Shown: piece by piece, positions 60,377 through 60,881 of the stretch
Layout: each line of letters opens with the position of its first letter
Numbering within the stretch: position 1 is the first letter of the stretch
NCBI GenBank assembly: GCA_020859995.1
Contig: JAJBVE010000023.1
Span: forward strand, 1 to 60,881
Length of the DNA: 60,881 nt
Direction: 5' to 3'
Source of the DNA: Clostridiales bacterium
GTDB lineage: Bacteria; Bacillota; Clostridia; Lachnospirales; Lachnospiraceae
Notes under the pieces: generated by a model
The model's input: the letters and a program-made list of their open reading frames with translations, nothing else
What the model was told of the DNA's origin: nothing
Databases searched by the model: none
Position numbers and translations under genes: made by a program

Positions 60377-60881
60377 ATGATTGATAAATTCAGGCATGGA
60401 TTCCGCCTGGCCCTGATGCTTGTACTGGTGTGCGCCGTGTTTACTGCCGGACGTCCGATAACCGCCCGGGCGGCGGCACAGACAAGCGTGAAGGTACTGT
60501 CAGTTGGGAATTCGTATACAGTTTCCGGATATACAAAAGTGACGTCCGGAACAAAGTCCGTAGCGACCACGCAAAAAAAGTCGTCAAAAAAATATACGGT
60601 GAAAGCCGTAAAAACAGGACGGACGACACTGTGCTGTTATAACAAAAGCGGCAAACTGGTGAAAAAGATTTATCTGCTTGCCACGGATGACAATTCTCTG
60701 TCATATGACAATACTTCGCTGACATTAATAAACGGGAAGACAAAGACGATATCAGCTGCGGCTCCGTCCGGCTGTTCGGTAGTCTATTCCAGCTCGAAAA
60801 AATCTATTGCGGCGGTAAACAGCAATGGTAAAATAACAGCGAAAAAAGCCGGGACAGCGCAGATTACAGTAAAGGTTACCT
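60377..60881 (+). CDS. Secreted Ig-like (Big_2) domain protein, cut by the window end
   Basis: The frame is open to the last base. It has a signal peptide (FRLALMLVLVCAVFTAG, then ARAAA), then Ig-like sequence ending SKKSIAAVNSNGKITAKKAGTAQITVKV, a Big_2-type motif. A first, less clear unit precedes it (VGNSYTVSGYTKV...VKTGRTTLCCY). GGGAGGG lies 4 bases before the ATG, 11 bp after the lipoprotein stop. Total length and anchoring are unknown because the 3' part is missing. Confidence 0.8.
   Translation, partial: MIDKFRHGFRLALMLVLVCAVFTAGRPITARAAAQTSVKVLSVGNSYTVSGYTKVTSGTKSVATTQKKSSKKYTVKAVKTGRTTLCCYNKSGKLVKKIYLLATDDNSLSYDNTSLTLINGKTKTISAAAPSGCSVVYSSSKKSIAAVNSNGKITAKKAGTAQITVKVT

Overview
The window reads as chromosomal DNA of a spore-forming, low-to-mid GC Clostridia, most likely Lachnospiraceae. 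The evidence is the sporulation set (spoIVA, gerW, an alpha/beta-type SASP, ylbJ), the ylbH-coaD-ylbJ order, a short HisG with HisZ, a DUF6465-like protein, class B sortase logic, and Bacillota-type Shine-Dalgarno and promoter sequences. No tRNA, rRNA, CRISPR array, transposase or prophage gene is visible.

Layout. 1-392: the 3' end of a probable cobalamin riboswitch with no recognisable gene after it, then a sigmaE-type promoter for spoIVA. 2.0-4.4 kb: a secreted SleB-type hydrolase with wall-binding repeats, a NusG-II protein and a Gx-transporter/heptaprenyl-diphosphate-synthase-I-like protein. 4.5-9.2 kb: ruvAB, zapA and a U32 peptidase-family RNA-modification protein. 9.2-12.4 kb: an FtsW/RodA-type glycosyltransferase and a class B penicillin-binding protein. 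12.6-21.2 kb: NUDIX, DUF2953, gerW, rpmB (minus), Asp23, a FakA-like protein, recG and a DUF6465-like gene that appears frameshifted. 21.4-25.3 kb: mgsA and SASP (minus), then rsmD-coaD-coiled-coil protein (plus) convergent with ylbJ (minus). 25.5-33.8 kb: M23 peptidase, small alarmone synthetase, rRNA methyltransferase, HAD phosphatase, YgiQ radical SAM, a membrane protein, an RluA-type pseudouridine synthase and recU. 33.9-39.3 kb: a partial histidine operon, hisZ-G-D-B and a HisIE fused to a degenerate HisA/HisF-like barrel.

40.1-60.9 kb is the accessory surface region and the most interesting part. One gene of 15.3 kb encodes a wall-anchored protein of about 5,100 residues: signal peptide, acidic stretch, about 13 SpaA/Cna-B-type modules, 17 VaFE (Thr-Gln ester-bond) modules, one more SpaA module and an APKTG sorting signal. 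It is followed at once by a class B sortase, a secreted protein with a dozen CxxC repeats plus Fn3/Ig-like domains, a lipoprotein shaped like trigger factor with an FKBP-like domain, and an Ig-like secreted protein cut by the window end. I read this as a self-contained surface-display module: giant crosslinked stalk, dedicated sortase, surface foldase and accessory secreted proteins.

Regulatory layer. Consensus-like promoters precede many operons, two of them perfect (TTGACA-N17-TATAAT before the SleB-type hydrolase and before rsmD). Two families of short dispersed intergenic repeats lie beside gene 3' ends at 15.4, 15.6, 21.3 and 39.5 kb. One 39.5-kb copy looks as if it sits inside a terminator hairpin.
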